From: Sulfuricystis multivorans
GTDB lineage: Bacteria > Pseudomonadota > Gammaproteobacteria > Burkholderiales > Rhodocyclaceae
Direction of reading: 5' to 3'
Assembly: GCF_003966565.1 (NCBI RefSeq)
Contig: NZ_AP018718.1
Location: 186,001 to 250,000, forward strand
DNA length: 64,000 nucleotides
Positions 44,879 through 52,330 of this stretch are shown here, piece after piece. A program made the position numbers and the translations under genes. The notes under the pieces are model-generated. The model was not told the DNA's origin. It was given only the letters and a program-made list of their open reading frames with translations, and searched no databases. The first letter of the stretch is position 1. Each line of letters opens with the position of its first letter.

Positions 44879-46738
44879 CTGAACAAACTGAAGCACAAAG
44901 CCACGCTGTTCTTCGTCGTCATCCTAGCCTTGCTGGTCGTGATGCTGACGGCGCTGTCGGCTTTCAGTTACCGCCGCTTTTCGCTCTACATGGCCGAGCG
45001 GCATGCGCGCTCGGTGGCCGAAACCATCAAGGTCGGGCTCACCGAGAGCATGATCAACGGCACGATCGACAAGCGCCAGCAGTTCCTTTCCCGCGTGGCG
45101 AGCGTGCCCGGCGTCCTCGAGGTGCGCGTGGTCCGCGGCAAGGCGGTCATCGATCAGTTCGGGCAAGGGCTGGCGGCAGAAACCTCCCGCAGCGATGACA
45201 TCGAACGGGCATTCGCCACGGGGAAGGAGATCGTCGAGGTCGTCGCTGCCGACGATGGGCCGATCTTCCATGCCGTCATTCCCTACATCGCCAATGACCA
45301 AGGCATCCCGAACTGCCTGCAATGTCATGCCGTGACCAACGGCACGGTCCTCGGCGCGGTGAGCATCGACATCGCCCTCAAAGAAGTCCGTCACGAAGGC
45401 CTCTTCGCCGTTGCCTTCGTCAGCCTGATCGTTTTCCTCGCTGCGCTGCTCTCCCTTTATCTGTTGCGACGCATGTTGAATCCACTCTCGGAAACCGCCG
45501 AGGCGGTGCGCAATGTCACCTCCCAGGCGGTCGGCGGCAACTTTTCCGGCCGCATCCGTCAGACGAGCACCGACGAGGTCGGCGAGATCGCCAGCAACAT
45601 CGACAAGCTGATGGATTTCCTGGAGCGGGAAATCACGAGGATCCAGTCGCGCGTCAGCCAGCTCATCGGTCAGCGTTGCGATCAGGGGGGCAATCAGCTG
45701 GTGCTGACCACCGAGATGGTCGACAGCCTCGTCGAAGCATCGCAGTTCAAACAGGCGATCGAGGAAGACCAGACCAAGCATGAGATCTACCGGCGTTTGG
45801 GCGATGTCCTCGAGCGCAAGTTCGACATCAAACGCTACTCGATCTACGAGATCGCCAACAGCAAGAACCGCATGACGCCGATGCTCGTCGATGGCGAGAT
45901 GGGGGCGAGCTGCCGCTGGTGTGATCCGCAGATCCTCGTCGATGCGAGCTTCTGCCGTGCCAAGCGCACCGGCCACGAGGTCGATGCCATCGCCCAGCCG
46001 GGCTTATGCACGATGTTCCGCCCGGGTGCGGAAGGGGATACGCACATCTGCCTGCCGATGATCCAGTCCGGCATGGCTGGCTGCGTGGTACAGATCGTCG
46101 TCACCAGAGAGGAGGCCGAATTGACGCGCCTGATGGTGCCGTTCATCGCTGTCTATCTGCGCGAAGCCGGCCCGGTGCTCGAAGCCAAGCGGCTGATGGA
46201 GCATCTGCGCGAAAATGCGCTGCGCGATGCGATGACTGGGCTTTACAACCGCCGCTTCCTCGAAGAATACGTCAGCGCCCTGGTGGCGGGCAGTCAGCGC
46301 CGGAAGAGCCCGTTCTCCGTCTTGATGCTCGATCTCGATTTCTTCAAGCAGGTCAACGATACGCACGGCCACGAGGCCGGCGACAAGGTGATCAAGACGC
46401 TTGCCGACATCCTGGTGCGCAACGTGCGCAGCTCCGACATGGCGGTGCGCTACGGCGGCGAGGAGTTTCTGGTCCTGCTGCTCGACACCGGCGCGGAAGA
46501 CGCCCTGAAGGTCGCCGAGAAGATCCGCGCCGAGGTCGAGGCCACCAAGATCCCATTGCCCGGCGGCATGTTGCAGAAAACCATCTCGATCGGCGTAGCC
46601 GAATATCCAGGCGATTCGGATACCTTCTGGCAGGTGGTCAAATTCGCCGACGTCGCGCTTTACAAAGCCAAGACCACTGGGCGCAACAAGGTGGTGCGTT
46701 TCACGTCCGACATGTGGGATTCTGACGCCCACTACTGA
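44879..46738 (+). CDS. Membrane diguanylate cyclase with CXXCH haem-type sensor
   Basis: This protein has about 619 residues if started at the CTG at 44879. The frame gives NKLKHKATLFFVVILALL, a lysine-rich N-terminus followed by the first membrane span, and GGAGG lies 7 nt upstream. A TTG at 44930 would cut into that span. The periplasmic domain contains CLQCH (146-150), a c-type haem motif of DUF3365-like sensors. A second span and HAMP (about 180-260), a GAF-like region and a GGDEF domain with active GGEEF (526-530) follow. It should make c-di-GMP in response to redox state or a gas ligand. Confidence 0.88.
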   Translation: MNKLKHKATLFFVVILALLVVMLTALSAFSYRRFSLYMAERHARSVAETIKVGLTESMINGTIDKRQQFLSRVASVPGVLEVRVVRGKAVIDQFGQGLAAETSRSDDIERAFATGKEIVEVVAADDGPIFHAVIPYIANDQGIPNCLQCHAVTNGTVLGAVSIDIALKEVRHEGLFAVAFVSLIVFLAALLSLYLLRRMLNPLSETAEAVRNVTSQAVGGNFSGRIRQTSTDEVGEIASNIDKLMDFLEREITRIQSRVSQLIGQRCDQGGNQLVLTTEMVDSLVEASQFKQAIEEDQTKHEIYRRLGDVLERKFDIKRYSIYEIANSKNRMTPMLVDGEMGASCRWCDPQILVDASFCRAKRTGHEVDAIAQPGLCTMFRPGAEGDTHICLPMIQSGMAGCVVQIVVTREEAELTRLMVPFIAVYLREAGPVLEAKRLMEHLRENALRDAMTGLYNRRFLEEYVSALVAGSQRRKSPFSVLMLDLDFFKQVNDTHGHEAGDKVIKTLADILVRNVRSSDMAVRYGGEEFLVLLLDTGAEDALKVAEKIRAEVEATKIPLPGGMLQKTISIGVAEYPGDSDTFWQVVKFADVALYKAKTTGRNKVVRFTSDMWDSDAHY

Positions 46739-46741
46739 GAT

Positions 46742-46758
46742 CGCACCATTCAAGTGCA
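46742..46758. promoter_or_regulatory. NtrC-like site 1 upstream of amt
   Basis: GCACC-ATTCA-AGTGC matches GCACC-N5-GGTGC with one mismatch. Confidence 0.65.
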
Positions 46759-46764
46759 ATCTGC

Positions 46765-46779
46765 GCACGCAAATGGTGC
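46765..46779. promoter_or_regulatory. NtrC-like site 2 upstream of amt
   Basis: GCACG-CAAAT-GGTGC matches the NtrC palindrome with one mismatch. Its centre lies about 22 bp (two turns) from site 1. Confidence 0.65.
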
Positions 46780-46830
46780 AATGTCTGAGCGATATCAATA
46801 TAACTCATTGATGTATAGGTAATTAATCTA

Positions 46831-46846
46831 TGGAACGCTTGTTGCT
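46831..46846 (+). promoter_or_regulatory. Sigma-54 promoter of amt
   Basis: TGGAACGCTTGTTGCT is a near-perfect -24/-12 element with the correct GG-GC spacing, 35 bp before the amt start. Confidence 0.88.
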
Positions 46847-46881
46847 TCTGCTGTGCTCGTTTGTGACTTCGGGGCACTCAA

Positions 46882-48087
46882 ATGGAGCAATTCAAGACTT
46901 CCGCAGACGTATTGTTCATCCTGCTCGGCGCGATCATGATCCTGGCGATGCACGCCGGCTTCGCCTTCCTCGAGCTCGGCACCGTGCGGCGCAAGAACCA
47001 GGTCAATGCGCTGGTCAAGATCCTGTGCGATTTCTCGGTGTCGACGCTAGCTTATTTCTTCATCGGCTACGGCATTGCCTACGGCGTGCATTTCTTTTCC
47101 GGTGCGGAAACGCTGATGGCCAGAAACGGCTACGATCTCGTCAAGTTCTTCTTCCTGCTCACCTTCGCGGCGGCGATCCCGGCGATCGTCTCGGGCGGCA
47201 TTGCCGAACGCGCCAGATTCACCCCCCAACTGGCCGCCACCTTCCTGCTGGTGGGCTTCGTTTATCCTTTCTTCGAGGGCATCGCCTGGAATCAGGCCTT
47301 CGGCATCCAGTCTTGGCTTACGGCGACGTTCGGCGCGGAATTCCACGACTTCGCCGGCTCGGTGGTGGTGCATGCGGTCGGCGGCTGGATCGGACTCGCT
47401 GCAGTGCTGATGCTCGGCGCGCGGCGCGGCCGCTATCACAAGGATGGTGGCATCGCCGGCGTGCATCCACCCTCCAGCATTCCCTTCCTCGCCCTAGGCG
47501 CCTGGATCCTGATCGTCGGCTGGTTCGGCTTCAACGTGATGAGCGCGCAGACGCTGGAAAAAGTTTCCGGCCTCGTCGCGATGAATTCCCTGATGGCGAT
47601 GGTGGGGGGGACGCTGGTCGCGCTGGTCGTCGGCAGGAACGACCCGGGCTTCGTGCATAACGGCCCGCTCGCCGGTCTGGTGGCCGTCTGTGCCGGTTCA
47701 GATCTGATGCACCCGCTCGGCGCCCTGATCACCGGCGGCATCGCCGGCGCCCTGTTCGTCGTGATGTTTACGATCACGCAGAATCGCTGGAAGGTCGATG
47801 ACGTGCTGGGTGTGTGGCCCTTGCATGGCCTGTGCGGCGCCTGGGGTGGGCTTGCCGCGGGCATCTTCGGCGCACAGGCGCTCGGCGGCCTGGGCGGCGT
47901 AGCCTTGATGAGCCAGATCATCGGCACGCTGCTCGGCGTGGCGATCGCCTTTGGCGGCGGGCTTGCCGTCTATGGCGTTCTCAAGAAGACCGTCGGCATC
48001 CGTCTCGATGCCGAAGAAGAATTCGAGGGGGCGGACCTTTCGATCCACAAGGTCTCGGCGAGTGCCGAACGCGACACGCTCTGGTAA
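46882..48087 (+). CDS. amt: Ammonium transporter
   Basis: This 401-residue membrane protein has about 11 hydrophobic segments. It carries Amt motifs FAFLELGTVRRKNQ near the N-terminus and FAGSVVVHAVGGWIGL with the first pore histidine. The segment WPLHGLCGAWGGLAAG has the second. It has no cleavable signal. A glnK gene, often found upstream of amt, is absent here. The promoter region carries a sigma-54 element and two NtrC-like sites, so expression should rise under nitrogen limitation. Confidence 0.93.
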   Translation: MEQFKTSADVLFILLGAIMILAMHAGFAFLELGTVRRKNQVNALVKILCDFSVSTLAYFFIGYGIAYGVHFFSGAETLMARNGYDLVKFFFLLTFAAAIPAIVSGGIAERARFTPQLAATFLLVGFVYPFFEGIAWNQAFGIQSWLTATFGAEFHDFAGSVVVHAVGGWIGLAAVLMLGARRGRYHKDGGIAGVHPPSSIPFLALGAWILIVGWFGFNVMSAQTLEKVSGLVAMNSLMAMVGGTLVALVVGRNDPGFVHNGPLAGLVAVCAGSDLMHPLGALITGGIAGALFVVMFTITQNRWKVDDVLGVWPLHGLCGAWGGLAAGIFGAQALGGLGGVALMSQIIGTLLGVAIAFGGGLAVYGVLKKTVGIRLDAEEEFEGADLSIHKVSASAERDTLW

Positions 48088-48126
48088 GACCTCCAGCTGG
48101 CAGAAACCGGATCGAGCGGCTAAAAA

Positions 48127-48166
48127 TCGGTGCTGGCGGAAAACCAGGGCGTCCCGCCGGGCACCG
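48127..48166. repeat. REP-like hairpin containing a 21-bp motif relative
   Basis: The first half (TCGGTGCTGGCGG) pairs with CCGCCGGGCACCGA across a 13-nt loop. The 5' arm is a variant of the dispersed 21-bp motif. It lies in the amt-dsbC gap. Both neighbouring genes converge here, so it may also stop transcription. Confidence 0.65.
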
Positions 48167-48181
48167 ACCTGCTTCGTAGAG

Positions 48182-48211
48182 TCGGCGCTGGCGGGGCGGC
48201 ACCCCGCCAGC
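48182..48211. repeat. REP-like hairpin with dispersed 21-bp motif, copy 10
   Basis: TCGGCGCTGGCG-GG-GCGGCAC (48182-48202) continues into a perfect 10-bp hairpin, GCTGGCGGGG and CCCCGCCAGC around CGGCA (48187-48211). It is the second hairpin in tandem between amt and dsbC. Confidence 0.75.
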
Positions 48212-48219
48212 ATCCAGCG

Positions 48220-48948
48220 TCACTTGATGTTCGCGCTGCCCTTGTCGAGGGCTTTTTCGAGCATCGCCGCCGGCATATAGCCTGGGATGCGCGTGCCGTC
48301 GGCGAAGATCAGCGCCGGGGTGCCGCGGATATTGAGCTTGCGGCCAAGCGCGACGACTTTTTCTGTTGGATGGTTGCAATTGGCGCTGGCCGGCTGCTTG
48401 CCTTCGAGCATCAGATCGATCCAAGCTTTGGCACGGTCGCTGGCACACCAGACGTTCTTCGCTTTCTCGGTCGAGTCCGGCGAGAGGATCGGATAGAGGA
48501 ACGTGTAGATCGTCACGTCGGTCACCCCCTGCAGTTCCTTCGCCAGCTTGCGGCAGTAGGTGCAGTTTGGATCCTCGAAGGTGACCAGCAGCCGTTTGCC
48601 ATTGCCTTTCACCTGCTTGACCGCCAGATCGAGCGGCAGATCGGAAAACTTCACCTGCGAGAGCTTCTGCTTGCGCTCCTCGGTGAGGTTTTTCTTCGCG
48701 TGCACGTCGAGGACGTCGCCGTTGATCAGGAAGTCGACTTTCTCGTCGGTGTAGAGCAGGTCGCCGCCGATCTGGATCTCATAGAGGTTGAACTTGTCGA
48801 GCTTGCGCACCGCGTCGGCCTTGGTGCCGGGACCGAACAGTTCGGCGAGCACCGAATCGACGGTCTTCTTGACATCCGCTTCGCCGGCCAACGCAGCCTG
48901 GGCGAGCACCAAGGCAGCCAGGCTGCCGATGATTGCTTTGATCTTCAT
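48220..48948 (-). CDS. dsbC: Thiol:disulfide interchange protein DsbC
   Basis: This 242-residue periplasmic isomerase has a signal peptide (AQAALA-GEA), an N-terminal dimerisation domain and a thioredoxin domain with CTYC (Cys129, Cys132). A second Cys pair is present, and the cis-proline segment RGTPALIFADG. It repairs wrong disulfides, which may matter for the Cys-rich exported proteins of the window. The start is the ATG at 48948 behind GGAG. Confidence 0.93.
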   Translation of the reverse strand: MKIKAIIGSLAALVLAQAALAGEADVKKTVDSVLAELFGPGTKADAVRKLDKFNLYEIQIGGDLLYTDEKVDFLINGDVLDVHAKKNLTEERKQKLSQVKFSDLPLDLAVKQVKGNGKRLLVTFEDPNCTYCRKLAKELQGVTDVTIYTFLYPILSPDSTEKAKNVWCASDRAKAWIDLMLEGKQPASANCNHPTEKVVALGRKLNIRGTPALIFADGTRIPGYMPAAMLEKALDKGSANIK

Positions 48949-48974
48949 GAGTTCTCCAAGGTTGAGGATGAAGC

Positions 48975-50129
48975 TCAGCCCATCGCATAGCGGGCAAGAA
49001 CGTCCTTTATGACCGGCAAGCGGTCGAAAAGGTTCATGCCAAGATTGCGCAGCGCAGCGACGGGCAGTTGCGGCACGGCGAACAGGCGCTGCAAGCCGTG
49101 GGTGACGGATTGTAGCGCGACGACCTCCTCGCGGCGGGCGCGCTCGTAGCGGCGCAGCCAATGGAGATCGCCGCAATCGACGTGCTCGGGACAGGCGGCG
49201 AGGGTTTCCGCCAGGCTCTTGGCATCCTGGAAGCCGAGATTGATGCCGTGGCCCGACAACGGATGGATCGTATGCGCCGCATCGCCGATCAACGCCAGCC
49301 GCGGCGCAACGGTGCGTGGCGCGCGCATCAGCCGCAGCGGGAAGCCGGTCGGCGGCGTGACGAGCTCCAGCGCGCCGAGTCGGTAAAAGCCCGCCGCGGC
49401 GACCCGATCGCAGAATGCGGCCGGCTCGAGGGAGAGTAATCCTTTCGCATGCGCGGTCGGCGTCGACCAGACGATCGAAACCAGATCATTCGGTAGCGGT
49501 AGATAGGCCAGGATGCCGTCGGCGCGGAACCATTGCCAGGCGGTGCCAAAATGCGCTTGGCCAGCGCGGAAATTCGCCACCACGCCCATCTGCTCGTAAG
49601 GCCGGAATTCGACCTCGATGCCGGCCGCGGCGCGCGTCCAGGAATCCGCGCCATCGGCGGCGACGATCAGTTTGGCGCTGAGCGTCCGGTGATCAAGCAG
49701 TTCCAGCACCGCTTCGCTGTCGCCGATGTCGAGCAACGCAGGCGCAGCGGGACAGAGCAGATCGACATTGCCCTGACGCTTCGCGGTCTCCCACAGCTCG
49801 CCCTGCAACAGCGAGGATTCCATGATCCACGCCAGCGCTTCCACGCCGCTTTCATAGGCCGAGAACTCCAACGCGCCGCCGCGATCGCCATGCACCGACA
49901 TCCGCACGACCTTCTGGCAGCGCCCTAAATCGAGATGCCGCCAGATGCCGATTTCATCGAGAAAGCGCACGTTGGCCGGGCTGATCGCATACACGCGCGC
50001 ATCCCAGCCTTGCGGCCGCATGGGCGGATGAGACTCGATGAGGGCGATTCTCAGGCGACTCTTGCGCAGCGCCACGGCCAGAGACAGACCGGCGAGGCCG
50101 CCGCCGACGATGATCAGGTCGTAATCCAT
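48975..50129 (-). CDS. UbiH/UbiF/Coq6-family FAD monooxygenase
   Basis: This 384-residue flavoprotein has an N-terminal Rossmann motif (IIVGGGLAGLSLA), the DARVYAIS segment of ubiquinone hydroxylases, and LIGDAAHTIHPLSGHGINLG for FAD binding. It hydroxylates the ubiquinone ring; which position cannot be decided from sequence. It is in the same direction as dsbC, 26 bp upstream. Confidence 0.9.
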   Translation of the reverse strand: MDYDLIIVGGGLAGLSLAVALRKSRLRIALIESHPPMRPQGWDARVYAISPANVRFLDEIGIWRHLDLGRCQKVVRMSVHGDRGGALEFSAYESGVEALAWIMESSLLQGELWETAKRQGNVDLLCPAAPALLDIGDSEAVLELLDHRTLSAKLIVAADGADSWTRAAAGIEVEFRPYEQMGVVANFRAGQAHFGTAWQWFRADGILAYLPLPNDLVSIVWSTPTAHAKGLLSLEPAAFCDRVAAAGFYRLGALELVTPPTGFPLRLMRAPRTVAPRLALIGDAAHTIHPLSGHGINLGFQDAKSLAETLAACPEHVDCGDLHWLRRYERARREEVVALQSVTHGLQRLFAVPQLPVAALRNLGMNLFDRLPVIKDVLARYAMG

Positions 50130-50200
50130 GCGCGCATTGTCGCGTCCCGCGTCGAACTTGACAAGGCCGGCGGCCGACCGGGATAATTCCGCCCCTTCGT

Positions 50201-50277
50201 GGTGATGTAGCTCAGCCGGTTAGAGCGACGGATTCATAATCCGTAGGTCGAGGGTTCAAGTCCCCCCATCACCACCA
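50201..50277 (+). tRNA. tRNA-Met (anticodon CAT)
   Basis: The 77-nt cloverleaf has acceptor arms GGTGATG and CATCACC, D-arm GCTCAGCCGGTTAGAGC, and anticodon stem-loop ACGGA-TTCATAA-TCCGT. The T-arm has GGGTTCAAGTCC, and CCA is encoded. The overall sequence fits elongator tRNA-Met. A tRNA-Ile(CAT) read by lysidine modification is the less likely alternative. Confidence 0.9.
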
Positions 50278-50285
50278 ATTCTCGG

Positions 50286-50310
50286 AAGCCAGCCTTGCGC
50301 TGGCTTTTTT
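50286..50310. terminator. Bidirectional terminator after tRNA-Met and ilvA
   Basis: AAGCCAGC and GCTGGCTT pair around CTTGC, with a T run on the plus side. It lies 8 nt after the tRNA and between it and the convergent ilvA stop. Confidence 0.85.
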
Positions 50311-50318
50311 GCGCCGCT

Positions 50319-51824
50319 TCAGCCAAGGAACAGTCGGTAGGCTGGGTTCTTCGATTCTTCCCAGTAGCGGTAGCCAAGGTTCTTGAGAAAGGCGTGGAAT
50401 TCGCGCATCTCCTTGGGCGGCACTTGCATGCCGACCAGCACCCGCCCGGTGTCGGCGCCGTGGTTGCGGTAATGGAACAGGCTGATGTTCCAGCCGGCGC
50501 TCATTTTGTTGAGGAAGTTCATCAGCGCGCCGGGGCGTTCGGGGAATTCGAAACGGTAGAGCAGCTCGTCCTTCGCCTGCGGGGCATGGCCGCCGACCAT
50601 GTGACGGATGTGCGACTTGGCCATTTCGTCGTCGGTGAGATCGAGCGTGGCATAGCCGTGACGGCGCAGCATCTCGGCCAGTTTCGTCGCCTCGCTGCGG
50701 TGATGGACCTGGATGCCGACGAAGACGTGTGCAGCCTGTGGGTCGTGGTAGCGGTAGTTGAATTCGGTGATGTTGCGATTGCCGATCAATGAGACGAATT
50801 TCCGGTAGCTGCCGGGCTTTTCCGGCAGTGTGACGGCAAATATCGCTTCGCGCTGCTCGCCGACTTCGGCGCGTTCGGCGACGAAGCGCAGCCGGTCGAA
50901 ATTCATGTTCGCACCCGAGGCGACGGCGATGAGCGTCCTGCCATGCGCCTTGTGGCGCGCCGCCCAAGCCTTGGCGCCGGCCACCGCCAATGCGCCGGCG
51001 GGTTCCAGGATCGAGCGTGTGTCCTCGAAGACGTCCTTGATCGCCGCGCAGATGGCATCGGTGTCGACCAGCACCATCTCGTCGACATATTCGCGACAGA
51101 GCCGGAAGGTCTCCTCGCCGACCATCTTCACCGCCGCGCCGTCGGCGAACAGGCCGACCTGGTCGAGCCGCACACGCTTGCCGGCTTTGAGCGAGCGGTC
51201 CATCGCATCGGCATCGGCGGCTTCGACGCCGATGATCTGCGTCTGCGGCCGCAGCCGCTTGATGTAGGCGGCCACACCAGAGATCAGCCCGCCGCCGCCG
51301 ACACAGCAGAACACCGCGTCGATCGGGTCGGGATGTTGGCGCAGGATTTCCATGCCGATCGTGCCCTGGCCGGCGATCACGTCGGGATCGTCGAAGGGGT
51401 GCACGAAGGCGAGCTTCTCGCGCTTTTCCAGCTCGCGCGCATGCGCATAGGCGGCATCGTAACTGTCGCCAAACAGCACCACCTGGGCGCCGCGCTTTTC
51501 GACCGCGTCGATCTTGATCTGCGGAGTGGTGACCGGCATCACGATCACGGCGCGCAGCTGCAGTTTCTGCGCGGCGAGCGCGACCCCTTGGGCATGGTTG
51601 CCGGCCGAAGCGCAGATCACACCGCGTTTGCGCTGCTGCGGCGTCAAATGGGCGATCTTGTTGTAGGCGCCGCGCAGCTTGAAGCTGAACACCGGCTGCA
51701 TGTCCTCGCGCTTCAAGAGCACGCGGTTGCCGCTCCTGGCGGAGAGGTTGGGCGCGAACTCGAGCGGCGACTCGATGGCGACGTCGTAGACGCGGGCGTT
51801 GAGGATTCTTTCCAGGTAATCCAT
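50319..51824 (-). CDS. ilvA: Threonine ammonia-lyase, biosynthetic
   Basis: This 501-residue PLP enzyme deaminates threonine to 2-oxobutanoate for isoleucine synthesis. The cofactor lysine is Lys49 (FSFKLRGAYN), and GGGGLISG binds phosphate. Two C-terminal ACT-like regulatory domains (about 325-500) show it is the long, isoleucine-inhibited form. The start is the ATG at 51824. Confidence 0.95.
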   Translation of the reverse strand: MDYLERILNARVYDVAIESPLEFAPNLSARSGNRVLLKREDMQPVFSFKLRGAYNKIAHLTPQQRKRGVICASAGNHAQGVALAAQKLQLRAVIVMPVTTPQIKIDAVEKRGAQVVLFGDSYDAAYAHARELEKREKLAFVHPFDDPDVIAGQGTIGMEILRQHPDPIDAVFCCVGGGGLISGVAAYIKRLRPQTQIIGVEAADADAMDRSLKAGKRVRLDQVGLFADGAAVKMVGEETFRLCREYVDEMVLVDTDAICAAIKDVFEDTRSILEPAGALAVAGAKAWAARHKAHGRTLIAVASGANMNFDRLRFVAERAEVGEQREAIFAVTLPEKPGSYRKFVSLIGNRNITEFNYRYHDPQAAHVFVGIQVHHRSEATKLAEMLRRHGYATLDLTDDEMAKSHIRHMVGGHAPQAKDELLYRFEFPERPGALMNFLNKMSAGWNISLFHYRNHGADTGRVLVGMQVPPKEMREFHAFLKNLGYRYWEESKNPAYRLFLG

Positions 51825-51870
51825 GATGGGTGCGGGGTAATGAGGGTTTTGCGCAAGGGTAACATGGCGC

Positions 51871-52299
51871 ATGGCTTTTCTCTTCACTCCCGAGGCGAGT
51901 CTTGCCGGTTTGTTCATTGCCAGCTTCCTCGCGGCGACCCTGCTGCCGGGGGGTTCCGAGGCAGTGTTCCTGGCCGTCGTCCTTGGCCATCCGGAGCAAT
52001 CCGTCTGGGCGCTGGCCCTGGCGACGCTGGGCAATACGCTGGGCGGTATGACCACCTATGCGTTGGGGCGCTGGCTGCCGCAGAAAGTCGGCGCTGACAA
52101 AACGGCACGCGCGGTCGTCTGGCTGCGGCGGCAAGGCTCGCCGCTGCTCGTGTTCGCCTGGGCGCCGCTGATCGGCGATCTGCTCTGCGCCGCCGCCGGC
52201 TGGCTGCGCCTTCACTGGCTTTCCTCCATGCTGTGGATGGCCCTCGGCAAGGGCGCCCGCTATGCCGCGCTGCTGTGGGGCATCGACACGATCGGTTAG
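51871..52299 (+). CDS. YqaA-family membrane protein
   Basis: This 142-residue protein has about four hydrophobic segments. Motifs [13 protein letters not shown] and [16 protein letters not shown] are typical of the YqaA/DedA-related (VTT) group. Function is unknown; relatives are linked to membrane lipid handling. It overlaps no gene, but the next start lies only 31 bp further on. A copy of the dispersed 21-bp motif encodes KVGADKTA. Confidence 0.85.
   Translation: MAFLFTPEASLAGLFIASFLAATLLPGGSEAVFLAVVLGHPEQSVWALALATLGNTLGGMTTYALGRWLPQKVGADKTARAVVWLRRQGSPLLVFAWAPLIGDLLCAAAGWLRLHWLSSMLWMALGKGARYAALLWGIDTIG
52088..52108 (+). repeat. Dispersed 21-bp motif, copy 11 (in yqaA-like gene)
   Basis: TCGGCGCTGACA-AA-ACGGCAC, preceded by GAAAG. 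Confidence 0.6.
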
Positions 52300-52330
52300 A
52301 ATTTGCTGCTTCGCAGCGAAGCTCGATGCC

